Assembly (NCBI GenBank): GCA_030695685.1
Contig: JAUYPT010000065.1
Location: forward strand, 1 to 10,966
Source of the DNA: Nanobdellota archaeon
GTDB taxonomy: Archaea; Nanobdellota; Nanobdellia; Woesearchaeales; GW2011-AR9
Reading direction: 5' to 3'
Length of the DNA stretch: 10,966 nucleotides
Both the position numbers and the translations under genes were made by a program. Under the pieces are notes generated by a model. The model made no database searches and was not told where the DNA came from. It was given only the letters and a program-made list of their open reading frames with translations. Shown in pieces: positions 1-7,285 of the stretch; position 1 is the stretch's first letter, and each line of letters begins with the position of its first letter.

Positions 1-2
1 GC

Positions 3-719
3 GGCAGCGGTTTGCGGCGCATTGGCGCGCAGGGAGGGTATTATCTTCTTCGTCCAGAAGTTTTATTTACTACTTTTGCACCAATAACTGATATTTATAT
101 TAATAATAGTGATACCACAGATGAGCAGTTAGAGATTGTCAACAATACTCTTTTTACCATCCCTTATTACTTTTATCATGGTGAGAGCGCTGCGCCGGAT
201 AAAGAATTCATGAAAGCAGAGTTGACAAAGTATGTTGAGGATAACCTTCCGACCTGCCTGGATGACTTTACACTGTTTAAAGAACAGGGGCTTATCATTA
301 CTGAGAAGCCATATACTATCAACATTGATTTTCCTAGCGGCAGAGTTCAGTTAGAGTTGGAATACCCGCTCACCATTTCTGATGCGCAAGGTTCATCTGT
401 TCAACAATTAGATAATTTTCATGTTGATTACGGGCTTGATTTTAAACGTGTACTTGATGTTATTACCCAGGCCTTTCAGCGGCAGGAAAACGCTGGCGAG
501 ACGATTATCGCTGCTGATTTAGCCATCCTGGCCAAGAAGTATGATTTTCGTTACGAAATAGATTATCAGGATGCTGATACTGTTCTGTACTTCTTTTATT
601 TCAAACAGGACAAGATTACTGATTATGTCTTTGCTTATGCAGCGCAGTATGATTGGAGTAATACAGTAATCTTTGATGATCCTTATTTGAATTCAGAACC
701 AATTGACTATGAAATTTAA
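3..719 (+). CDS. Exported/membrane-anchored DPANN-type protein of unknown function, 5'-truncated
   Basis: The reading frame is open from the window edge, so the N-terminus is missing; the TTG at 12 is internal, because the frame before it reads GSGLRRIGAQGGYY without a stop. At least 238 residues are present. The segment IGAQGGYYLL resembles a short hydrophobic/glycine motif I associate with DPANN proteins that begin with a pilin-like membrane anchor and continue as an extracellular domain. That link is from memory and the anchor itself is outside the window. The visible part alternates short beta-rich segments (YTINIDFPSGRVQLELEY, near residue 105) with helices and has a single Cys (PTCLDD). 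It contains no catalytic motif I recognise. Its stop lies 11 bp inside the next gene's start, so the two are probably translated together and may act together at the cell surface. Function unknown. Confidence 0.75.
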   Translation, partial: GSGLRRIGAQGGYYLLRPEVLFTTFAPITDIYINNSDTTDEQLEIVNNTLFTIPYYFYHGESAAPDKEFMKAELTKYVEDNLPTCLDDFTLFKEQGLIITEKPYTINIDFPSGRVQLELEYPLTISDAQGSSVQQLDNFHVDYGLDFKRVLDVITQAFQRQENAGETIIAADLAILAKKYDFRYEIDYQDADTVLYFFYFKQDKITDYVFAYAAQYDWSNTVIFDDPYLNSEPIDYEI

Positions 720-3165
720 AATGACAGGGCAATGGTATTTTGTTGTGATCGTACTGATGATTGTAAATAGTATGCTTGCTGTTGCAGATGAACCGCTTGG
801 CGGCATTCCGGATGATGCCGAGCTGGATGAATACGGTTTCCTGCCTGAAGATTATACATCATCACGGGTTAATATGTTGACGCCGGAACAGTTGAATACT
901 GCTATCCTTGACGGCAGGATTACAGATTTTAGTTTTATTGAAAATGCCAAAATACAGGAAACGATGGTGCAGTATCCTCATTTATGGAAGGAAGAAGATC
1001 TCGCTAATCATATTGGGACGAGAATTGAAAAGGACGTTGCTTTTATCAATGACGCAGAACAGTTTAAGACGGCCTGGTTTGATACTTTTTCCGTACAGTG
1101 CAGCGGCTGTAAAATAGGCCAATTTTTTCTTGACGACAATCGTGTCAGCACCATTGATGCCACAAAACTAGCCTCAGCAGCCAGCGCTGTGGAAGCAGCA
1201 GCAGTCGTTTCTTTTTCCCTGGACGAGCTGCAGAATGTGGAAATCCTAGACAACGGTCAGCTTAAAATAGACGATGGTTCTACTATTGGCAATGCTCAGA
1301 TCTTTGTTGATAAAAAACAGGGCCTTGCAAACTTACTACAATTAACAAGTCATGTGGTTGACGTAAAATTAGGCGACGTGGATACCAGTTATGTCTACCA
1401 AATTTCCGGATTAGGGAAGGCAGAAATTGCTGATGGTGTTTTTGTTACCGGAAGGAAAGTATTGATCTCCATCGAAAACGGTCGGCATTTAATTTCTTCC
1501 TTGTCTACAGTACCTGTGGAATTGCGCTATGCCAAAACAAGCGGTTATTATGCGCATCGCAAAGAATCAGAAAAGTCAGTTATTCCTTACGCTTTTACAG
1601 GAGTGATTAGTTTTGAGAAAAAAGATATAATCATTACACGGGAAAAAGAGCAGATTCAAAACCTCCGTTTTGCGCACCTGTCGTTAGGGGAGAATACAAA
1701 ACTCTATGATTTTAACACTGGCAACATGGTTGACGTTACCAAACCAACAGAATATTATCATTCACCGGAAGGTGTCTTTCCTCGAGATAAAAACTATCTG
1801 CGGTGCCGGACCGGCGTTAACTGCATCGAATATTATGTTGACCAATCGCAATTCGGCGGGGTGATGCGGGTTCATGCGGCTGATAACAATAATATAAAGA
1901 TAAATCTCATTAACCTAGAAACCAGAGAGGATGTTCGTTATAAAAGTTTTCAGGAAAAAAGCAAGCGGGAAATTGATCTGGAGTTAGCCACTCTTTTTGT
2001 TGGAACCATTGATGATGACAGTACGGTGACAGTGAATGATAATTCTAAGGTTGTTCTGGAATTCAGCCGGAATTTGCCGATGGTTCAAGGAAAATTGACG
2101 GATCGGACAATTAATGTCATTGAATCAGAAATTATCATTGAGGAAAATGTTGTTGAAGTCGAACAAATAGATGGTATCAGTGAAGAATTACTTTCTAAAG
2201 AAGTTCTCACGCAGCGGTTTCGAATTAATGAAAATGGCATTGTCGGCATCTGCGCTGGCCAGGAATGTGTCGAGCAGGGATTATTTTCTGCTGAAAAAAT
2301 GGAATTGACGCCGGCAGAAATTTCCGAACGGCTGTATCTTACTGCCTATCGCTATGTCTTATGCTCAGCAGTATCAGAGGAATGCGGTGCAGGCTATGGC
2401 GGATTAGGTTTTACGGCAGGGTCTCGTAGTCCCGCATTAAAAGAATTAAGATCATCAAAAAAGCAATGGGTTACCACTTGTATTGGCTTGACCAAAGCCT
2501 CATTATCGCCGGGAGTAGAGGAAGGGCTTAGCGAAGAAATTACGGAACGAGTGCGGAAAGGCGACAAGTATGCCGATACCGGTTTTTTTGTGCAAAGTTA
2601 TCTGCGCGATGAAGTTCCAGGCTTTAAATCAACGTATATCGTTGTGGAAGAAAACAGCAACTATTTTGAGGATGTGAGAGAAGGGGAGGGAAGAGTACTT
2701 TATTTAGTGCAGCAGCAGATGAAAAAAGGTGAGAATATAGAGATTATTGTTGTGGAAAGCGAAAGTGATCGGTCGGCAATTTTAGCTGCTATTCCCAGAG
2801 GCTCGCTCGTTACCGAGCCGGTCAATGGACATGATTATGTCCATGCTGGTATTGATTCATTCAGCGGCAATCCGACTACGTATGAAGCGCATGTGGGAAC
2901 CAATCAAATCAGCCGGGATGTTAACGCCAATATTGGTGTTCCCATCCTAATTACCTATGATGAGAAAGCATCCCGCCTTAATGCGCAGGATGTGCAGCAG
3001 AATGGCGGCACGGTCTTTCGCTATGACGGCACGGAAATTAAAGCAGCTGGACCGAAAGCAGGAATTATCGAGAAAAGAATTAATGACCTTGTTGCTGCCT
3101 ATCGGAAGGAATCTTTAGAAAAGCAGAGAGAGCGAAGAGAATTTGAGCAATTAGTAACTCAATAA
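709..3165 (+). CDS. Large secreted disulfide-rich protein with putative NlpC/P60-like C-terminal region
   Basis: This encodes 818 residues from ATG 709. The ATG is preferred to TTG 703 because it begins directly with a classical signal peptide: basic start, hydrophobic run WYFVVIVLMIVNSMLAV, likely cleavage after AVA at residue 26. The mature chain is mostly beta-rich. Its nine cysteines fall into four close pairs (131/134, 366/372, 515/520, 552/559) plus one lone Cys591 in WVTTCIG. Paired Cys suggests disulfides outside the cell, and the lone Cys is a candidate nucleophile. His712 begins HAGIDSFSG and is followed 16 residues later by His728, the same H-x-G-[IF]-x4-G-x7-H spacing seen in the convergent peptidase-like gene next door. 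A cysteine-peptidase or amidase-like C-terminal domain is therefore inferred, not proven. The tail (about 785-818) is a charged helix. The gene overlaps the upstream gene by 11 bp and the downstream convergent gene by 7 bp. No family name is recognised for the first 500 residues. Confidence 0.85.
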   Translation: MKFKMTGQWYFVVIVLMIVNSMLAVADEPLGGIPDDAELDEYGFLPEDYTSSRVNMLTPEQLNTAILDGRITDFSFIENAKIQETMVQYPHLWKEEDLANHIGTRIEKDVAFINDAEQFKTAWFDTFSVQCSGCKIGQFFLDDNRVSTIDATKLASAASAVEAAAVVSFSLDELQNVEILDNGQLKIDDGSTIGNAQIFVDKKQGLANLLQLTSHVVDVKLGDVDTSYVYQISGLGKAEIADGVFVTGRKVLISIENGRHLISSLSTVPVELRYAKTSGYYAHRKESEKSVIPYAFTGVISFEKKDIIITREKEQIQNLRFAHLSLGENTKLYDFNTGNMVDVTKPTEYYHSPEGVFPRDKNYLRCRTGVNCIEYYVDQSQFGGVMRVHAADNNNIKINLINLETREDVRYKSFQEKSKREIDLELATLFVGTIDDDSTVTVNDNSKVVLEFSRNLPMVQGKLTDRTINVIESEIIIEENVVEVEQIDGISEELLSKEVLTQRFRINENGIVGICAGQECVEQGLFSAEKMELTPAEISERLYLTAYRYVLCSAVSEECGAGYGGLGFTAGSRSPALKELRSSKKQWVTTCIGLTKASLSPGVEEGLSEEITERVRKGDKYADTGFFVQSYLRDEVPGFKSTYIVVEENSNYFEDVREGEGRVLYLVQQQMKKGENIEIIVVESESDRSAILAAIPRGSLVTEPVNGHDYVHAGIDSFSGNPTTYEAHVGTNQISRDVNANIGVPILITYDEKASRLNAQDVQQNGGTVFRYDGTEIKAAGPKAGIIEKRINDLVAAYRKESLEKQRERREFEQLVTQ

Positions 3166-3968
3166 GAGTATTCTTGTCGTTGTAACACTTTCCTTTCCAC
3201 TCTCCTATAATCATCCGGTGTCGTATAGGTCAATGGAAACTGCTCATTAAAAATCCACTGTTTAGCAACAGTTTCATCAAGCACTTTGCCGATAACCCTA
3301 TATTTAGAATCATGGAATGGATTGTTTCCCTGCAGTGGTTCAGAAACAACTTTTTTATCAGCATAATATGAAGAATGGACAAAATTGATCGTTCCTTGGC
3401 CATCATTAATGATAAATCCGGTATGAGTATCTAACCCGACAAGGTAAATTCCTTTACCCCACTGCTGTACTTCTTCCTCAACGACAGCAAGATCTTTATT
3501 TTTGTAAATCCGAACATTTTCTGGATTGTCATTGATGTTAAGAATGATATTCCCGGCATGCAATTGCCCTAAATCTAGCCTCTCCAGGTTAAATCCAGCG
3601 TGTTCTAAAATGGTAGACACAAAATGCCCGCAGGAGATTGTGCCTTGCTGCGGCGTATCGCTTGTTCCTGTAAATGTCCAAAATGTTCCATACCACGGCG
3701 GTACTAATTGATCACTGATAACATTAAAAAGATAATTCTGGGCTTTGAAAATAAGGTTCTGCCGTTCCTGAGATGATTGAGCATGAATATACTCTTGATG
3801 AAATTTTTTCCGCTGCTGTTCAATCTCCCGCACTGTCTGCTGATAATTTTCTGCAATCACTGCTTCTATGCCTGTAGTAGCATCATCTTCAGCATAAGCG
3901 GAAGAAATGTCGGAACTGGCAATCCCTACTGCTAGTATCGTACTGAGAACTGTGGCTGCTGTTTTCAT
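3159..3968 (-). CDS. Secreted NlpC/P60-like (papain-fold) cysteine peptidase-like protein
   Basis: This encodes 269 residues from ATG 3968. A GTG at 4010 would add 14 residues, but the ATG places a signal peptide at the very start (MKTAATVLSTILAVGIAS, cleavage near SAYA|EDD). A charged helical segment follows (about residues 30-75). The catalytic signature comes next: Cys113 in TISCGHFVSTILEHAGF, the start of a helix, then His182 in DTHTGFIINDG, ending at FVHSSYY. Cys at a helix start followed by H-x-G on a strand and a downstream [FI]xH[AS]S is the usual order in NlpC/P60 and related cell-wall amidase/peptidase families. Cys113 is the only cysteine in the protein, which suits a nucleophile. 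It lies 22 bp after rpoN with no visible promoter, so it is probably co-transcribed with the ribosomal operon, an odd place for an exported enzyme. Substrate unknown; a surface protein or another cell's wall are possible. Confidence 0.8.
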   Translation of the reverse strand: MKTAATVLSTILAVGIASSDISSAYAEDDATTGIEAVIAENYQQTVREIEQQRKKFHQEYIHAQSSQERQNLIFKAQNYLFNVISDQLVPPWYGTFWTFTGTSDTPQQGTISCGHFVSTILEHAGFNLERLDLGQLHAGNIILNINDNPENVRIYKNKDLAVVEEEVQQWGKGIYLVGLDTHTGFIINDGQGTINFVHSSYYADKKVVSEPLQGNNPFHDSKYRVIGKVLDETVAKQWIFNEQFPLTYTTPDDYRRVERKVLQRQEYSY

Positions 3969-3990
3969 AGTGGTAGGTAAATGACTAACC

Positions 3991-4188
3991 TTAACTTCGT
4001 TTAAACTCACCAGCAGTGTCGATCAAATCAACATGTCCCAGCAGTATTCCACGGCAGCAGTAGCGTTCTAATCCTAATTGATCCAGAACTTTCTTAGGTT
4101 TATCACCTTTAGCTACCTTCTCCTGATATTCTTCCCAGAGATGCGCAACTGGTTTTCCACAACTGAAACAGCGTATTGGTATGATCAT
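3991..4188 (-). CDS. rpoN: DNA-directed RNA polymerase subunit Rpo10 (RpoN)
   Basis: At 65 residues this is the usual size for archaeal RpoN/eukaryotic Rpb10. It starts MIIPIRCFSCGKPV and contains ERYCCR, giving the four family zinc ligands Cys7, Cys10, Cys44 and Cys45. Rpo10 sits in the Rpo3-Rpo11-Rpo10-Rpo12 assembly platform of RNA polymerase. The start is supported by a Shine-Dalgarno-like AAGGAG seven bases upstream of the ATG, and it overlaps the uS9 stop (TAAGGAG), so the two genes are coupled. The last residues (TAGEFKRS) are specific to this sequence. rpoN directly after rps9 is the canonical archaeal order; rpoK and eno, which often follow, are absent here. Confidence 0.97.
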   Translation of the reverse strand: MIIPIRCFSCGKPVAHLWEEYQEKVAKGDKPKKVLDQLGLERYCCRGILLGHVDLIDTAGEFKRS

Positions 4189-4199
4189 TTTGAGTCTCC

Positions 4200-4601
4200 T
4201 TATCGGTATGATTTCTGCCGTGCAGCCCGAGCTTTACTGTCGTTCGGCTTGCGGGCTTCCTTCCGCCGCACATCTGCTACCAACAGCAGCCGGTCATAAT
4301 CATCAAATGTTTTTTTTAATTTTTTATCATGCTGCACTAAGGCACGTGCGATAGCCAGCCGGACAGCATCAGCTTGACCGCTGACGCCGCCGCCATGGAC
4401 ATTAATTTCCATGTCTATGGCATTAATAACATCACCGGCGAGAACCAGCGGCTCGCTGATCCGTAACTGCAGCATTTGGTTATTGTAATTCTGCAAAATC
4501 TGGCCGTTGACTTTTATTTTACCTTTTCCAGGCATGATCGTTGCCCTGGCAACAGCTCGTTTTCGTTTTCCTTGAGTATGAATAGTATTTGTTTTTTTCA
4601 T
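4200..4601 (-). CDS. rps9: 30S ribosomal protein uS9
   Basis: At 133 residues this is normal length for archaeal S9. The N-terminus has the conserved GKRKRAVARA, the middle has HGGGVSGQADAVRLAIARAL, and the C-terminus ends RAARQKSYR. The basic tail of S9 family proteins reaches the P-site tRNA anticodon loop, and the terminal Lys-Ser-Tyr-Arg needed for that is intact. The start overlaps the uL13 stop by one base (TGATG), pointing to translational coupling. Confidence 0.97.
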   Translation of the reverse strand: MKKTNTIHTQGKRKRAVARATIMPGKGKIKVNGQILQNYNNQMLQLRISEPLVLAGDVINAIDMEINVHGGGVSGQADAVRLAIARALVQHDKKLKKTFDDYDRLLLVADVRRKEARKPNDSKARAARQKSYR

Positions 4602-5023
4602 CAGAATTTCCCGCCGTTAATTTTACACATTTCCCCGACCGTTGTATAATAGAGAGTCGGTAATTTTTGCATTGATATTCCCTTTGTGACAACCATTTCC
4701 TTGCCTGCAAACTCATCAGGCATTCCACGATAACACATCACACGCCGGAAGGCTTCTTTTCCTCGTGCCTGCTTCCAGGGAAGCATTCCTCGGATGCAAC
4801 GGCGGACATACCGTTCTGGCAGCCGTGATATGTTTTGACTTTTTAATGGGTATCCGCCACGATTAATAAACTGTTTAAACTTCGCAAAAATACCTGCTTT
4901 ATTGCCGCTGACAATCATTTTTTCGCAATTAACGATGATTACTTCTTCTCCTAATAACGCTTGTTTCGCCGCTAATGAAGCTAAACGTCCTAAGATCAGA
5001 TCCTCGCCATTATACATTTTCAT
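4601..5023 (-). CDS. rpl13: 50S ribosomal protein uL13
   Basis: The protein has 140 residues, typical for archaeal L13. Conserved elements are LILGRLASLAAK near residue 10, VIIVNCEKMIVSG near 28-40, and the RNA-binding stretch RRCIRGMLPWK followed by RGKEAFRRV near 75-92. L13 binds 23S rRNA early in 50S assembly. The ATG at 5023 overlaps the eL18 stop (TAATG). A second ATG two codons later (5017) is an equally possible start. It lies in the canonical eL18-uL13-uS9 string. Confidence 0.97.
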   Translation of the reverse strand: MKMYNGEDLILGRLASLAAKQALLGEEVIIVNCEKMIVSGNKAGIFAKFKQFINRGGYPLKSQNISRLPERYVRRCIRGMLPWKQARGKEAFRRVMCYRGMPDEFAGKEMVVTKGISMQKLPTLYYTTVGEMCKINGGKF

Positions 5024-5382
5024 TATCCTAAAATCCTCACATTCTTGGCATCTGGATTTTGCTGTAATAGTTCATGAATGGTCAACACTTTTCCATTGGC
5101 CTGCATGATTTTATCTCTTGCCTGAGCTGAGAAATGCAATGCAGCAACAACCACTTTCTTGCTTAACGTTCCGACGCTTAATACTTTCCCGGGAACAAGA
5201 ATCGTTTCTCCTTCCTGGGCATAGCGGTCAATTTTATAGATATTCACTGTTCGGCGCTGCCGGGACGGCTTATTCAAATCATAGGCAACCCTTTTCCAGA
5301 AATTACTCTGGAATGACGGCCCTGCTAACTCTAAGAGTAATTGTTGCAATTGGTAATTTGTAGGACCTGTTCTTCGTGCCAT
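5023..5382 (-). CDS. rpl18e: 50S ribosomal protein eL18 (L18e)
   Basis: The 119 residues match the archaeal L18e family, which is absent from bacteria. Recognisable elements are the start MARRTGPTN, WKRVAYDLNKPSRQRR near 29-44, and ILVPGKVLSVGTLSKKVVVAAL near 61-82. It shares an L15-type fold and sits on the 50S subunit. Only 4 bp separate it from the rpoD stop, and it overlaps uL13 by one base, so it belongs to the same transcription unit. Confidence 0.96.
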   Translation of the reverse strand: MARRTGPTNYQLQQLLLELAGPSFQSNFWKRVAYDLNKPSRQRRTVNIYKIDRYAQEGETILVPGKVLSVGTLSKKVVVAALHFSAQARDKIMQANGKVLTIHELLQQNPDAKNVRILG

Positions 5383-5386
5383 TGTG

Positions 5387-6169
5387 TTATAATAATTTCT
5401 CCATGATTTCTACTTTGTCGATCAGCATCTGAGATGCTTGCGTCAGCATTTCTTTGCAGCTGAGCTGTCCGAAACTTTCCACCGTAAAAATGATATTATC
5501 AGTGTATGTAACACTGATGCCTTTATCCAATGCTGCATAGTGTTCTAAAAGCAGGCTGTCTTGCACTTTTTCTTCCACAAGATGTAATTTATTATTTTTA
5601 AGGACAAAGACGCCGTCCGTCGATTGTTCCGCAACGTTTTCTGGATTCTTGACATTTCCTACTTTGACAACAGCTTCTTTCTTATAAAAGCCTAACCCAG
5701 GCGACCACTTGACATGTTTCTTTCCTTGTCCTACTACTGCAGTCATGGTAACGTCTACTTTTTGTTTTGCTAATAATTTAGTGATCGGCATTTTAGGATG
5801 AACAAATGTGCATTTAGGATCAGCACTTTCGGCTTCTTCGGCATAGACATAGCCTTTCTTGGCCGCTTTTAAACGGATCTGCATCGTACAACGGGCGCTT
5901 TTCTCTGTAATTTCATCTTCGCTTTTGGGTAAAGAATAGCTGGATAAATCCGTCTTGATCGGAAGCAATCCCAGGCGCAGCCCGAGCATTTCATCATAGA
6001 GTGCAGAACTGTTATCTTTGATTTCCAAATCTTCCACAGCTAATGTAGGAACTTCTTCCAGAATCATCCGGCGGATAGTGTTCGCAAAAATGTCACTACC
6101 CTCTTTGATCAGGAATGTCAATTGATTATTTTTTCGGTCCTCATTTATTTTTTCTAATTTGATTGCCAT
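5387..6169 (-). CDS. rpoD: DNA-directed RNA polymerase subunit Rpo3 (RpoD)
   Basis: This 260-residue protein is the archaeal counterpart of bacterial alpha and eukaryotic Rpb3, and it pairs with Rpo11 to start polymerase assembly. The alpha-type dimerisation region is clear: FLIKEGSDIFANTIRRMILEEVP (about 19-41) and MLGLRLGLLPI (61-71), with the conserved HVKWSPG at 152-158 and the returning C-terminal helix after VESFG. Only three cysteines occur (94, 120, 238), widely separated, and the domain-3 region (about 172-215) has none. The Fe-S cluster of some archaeal Rpo3 proteins is therefore absent, as in other Fe-S-less lineages. The gene starts 4 bp after the uS11 stop, with a partial Shine-Dalgarno-like GGGTG upstream. 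Confidence 0.97.
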   Translation of the reverse strand: MAIKLEKINEDRKNNQLTFLIKEGSDIFANTIRRMILEEVPTLAVEDLEIKDNSSALYDEMLGLRLGLLPIKTDLSSYSLPKSEDEITEKSARCTMQIRLKAAKKGYVYAEEAESADPKCTFVHPKMPITKLLAKQKVDVTMTAVVGQGKKHVKWSPGLGFYKKEAVVKVGNVKNPENVAEQSTDGVFVLKNNKLHLVEEKVQDSLLLEHYAALDKGISVTYTDNIIFTVESFGQLSCKEMLTQASQMLIDKVEIMEKLL

Positions 6170-6173
6170 AGTC

Positions 6174-6611
6174 TTACACCCGCCTTCCCCGTCGTCCGCC
6201 TTTCATGCGGCAGCCGTTGTGCGGCTCAGGAGTTACTTCTTCAATCTTGCCGATTCTGATTCCAACTCGTGATAATGCCCTGATCGCAGCTTGTGCTCCT
6301 GGACCGGGATTTTTTGACCCATTATGGCCGCCTCTGGCCCGTACCCGGATATAAAGCCCATTGACGCCTTTCTCTTTGCAAATCTCCGCAACTTTTTTTG
6401 CGGCGCCCATGGCAGCAGTAGGAGAACTTTCCAAACGGTCAGATTTTACAATCTGCCCGCCGCTGGATCTGGCTAATGTTTCCGTTCCGGTAATATCAGT
6501 AATTGTAATAATTGTATTATTGTACGTTGACAGGATGTGAGCAATACCCCAGCGGGTTTTTGGATAACTTCTCGTATCTTGTGTCTGATATGATTTTGGT
6601 GCTGGTCTCAT
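6174..6611 (-). CDS. rps11: 30S ribosomal protein uS11
   Basis: The 145 residues carry the family landmarks: WGIAHILSTYNNTIITITD near 21-39, NPGPGAQAAIRAL near 101-113, and VTPEPHNGCRMKGGRRGRR at the C-terminus. S11 lies on the 30S platform near the mRNA exit and E site. The start overlaps the uS4 stop by four bases (ATGA), a coupled junction. The longer N-terminal tail before WGIAH (about 20 residues) is normal for archaeal versions. Confidence 0.97.
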   Translation of the reverse strand: MRPAPKSYQTQDTRSYPKTRWGIAHILSTYNNTIITITDITGTETLARSSGGQIVKSDRLESSPTAAMGAAKKVAEICKEKGVNGLYIRVRARGGHNGSKNPGPGAQAAIRALSRVGIRIGKIEEVTPEPHNGCRMKGGRRGRRV

Positions 6612-7270
6612 GCGATGGTCTCCAATTCTTTTTCAATCATTTTATCGATAGGATTATCAGCCGGCGGCTCTACATTCTCAGGTACTGCTGGAGTGTCTTC
6701 TTTTTTATCTTCCTTTTTAGAGCCTTTCTGGCCTTTTTTAGCATCTTTTGATTCTACTGGTTTTCGTTCCGGATGTTCTCCGTCCGCTAACGAGGAATTG
6801 TCTTTAAATGTCAGTAATGACTCTTCTTCCAGCGTGAGAAAAGCTGCTGGCGCCGTAATTCCCTTTTTTCCGATTCTAATGTGATGATGGACAATAAACT
6901 GCCGTGCCTGGTTCATGGTTCGTGCTAATCCTTTGCGGTAGACAAGGCTTTGTGCCCGCCGTTCCATAATGTCTTTAATTTCTAATCCCAGAATACTGTC
7001 CAGCCCTGATACGGATGCTGGAAGCAATCCCATTTTTTTTAGTTTTGCCAGCACTTGCTGTTTTTCTTTTTCTGCCTGGCTTGTCGGTGTTGCAATCAGC
7101 TTTTTAGCGATATCTTTATACTTTTTCAAGAAGGAACTGGCGATGAGGATTTCTTTCCTGTTTTTAAGCCCATACTCTTTTTTGAATACTTTTCCTTCTT
7201 CAATGAATCCCCGATTCCACGGATGTGGCGGCGGGAAATATTTCTTTTTTAGTTTTTTAGGATCGCCCAT
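6608..7270 (-). CDS. rps4: 30S ribosomal protein uS4 with acidic/lysine-rich C-terminal extension
   Basis: The protein has 220 residues, against roughly 170-180 in most archaea. The core is intact: MGDPKKLKKKYFPPPHPWN at the start, and an S4 RNA-binding domain at about 96-152 with LEIKDIMERRAQSLVY, ARTMNQARQFIVHHHI and RIGKKG. After about residue 160 comes a low-complexity region rich in Lys, Glu, Asp and Pro (about 161-205), ending in a helical IDKMIEKELETIA. S4 is a primary 16S rRNA-binding protein that nucleates 30S assembly and, in bacteria, represses its own operon. It starts 15 bp after the uS13 stop; no strong Shine-Dalgarno sequence is visible. Confidence 0.96.
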   Translation of the reverse strand: MGDPKKLKKKYFPPPHPWNRGFIEEGKVFKKEYGLKNRKEILIASSFLKKYKDIAKKLIATPTSQAEKEKQQVLAKLKKMGLLPASVSGLDSILGLEIKDIMERRAQSLVYRKGLARTMNQARQFIVHHHIRIGKKGITAPAAFLTLEEESLLTFKDNSSLADGEHPERKPVESKDAKKGQKGSKKEDKKEDTPAVPENVEPPADNPIDKMIEKELETIA

Positions 7271-7285
7271 AGTTATTGTCTCTGA

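Noticed and set aside
703..711. TTG 703 as start of the large secreted protein
   Set aside because: ATG 709 in the same frame is two codons downstream and begins the signal peptide directly; nothing supports the TTG.
4078..4299. 73-codon open frame on the plus strand
   Set aside because: Antisense to rpoN and rps9, with no promoter and no family features.
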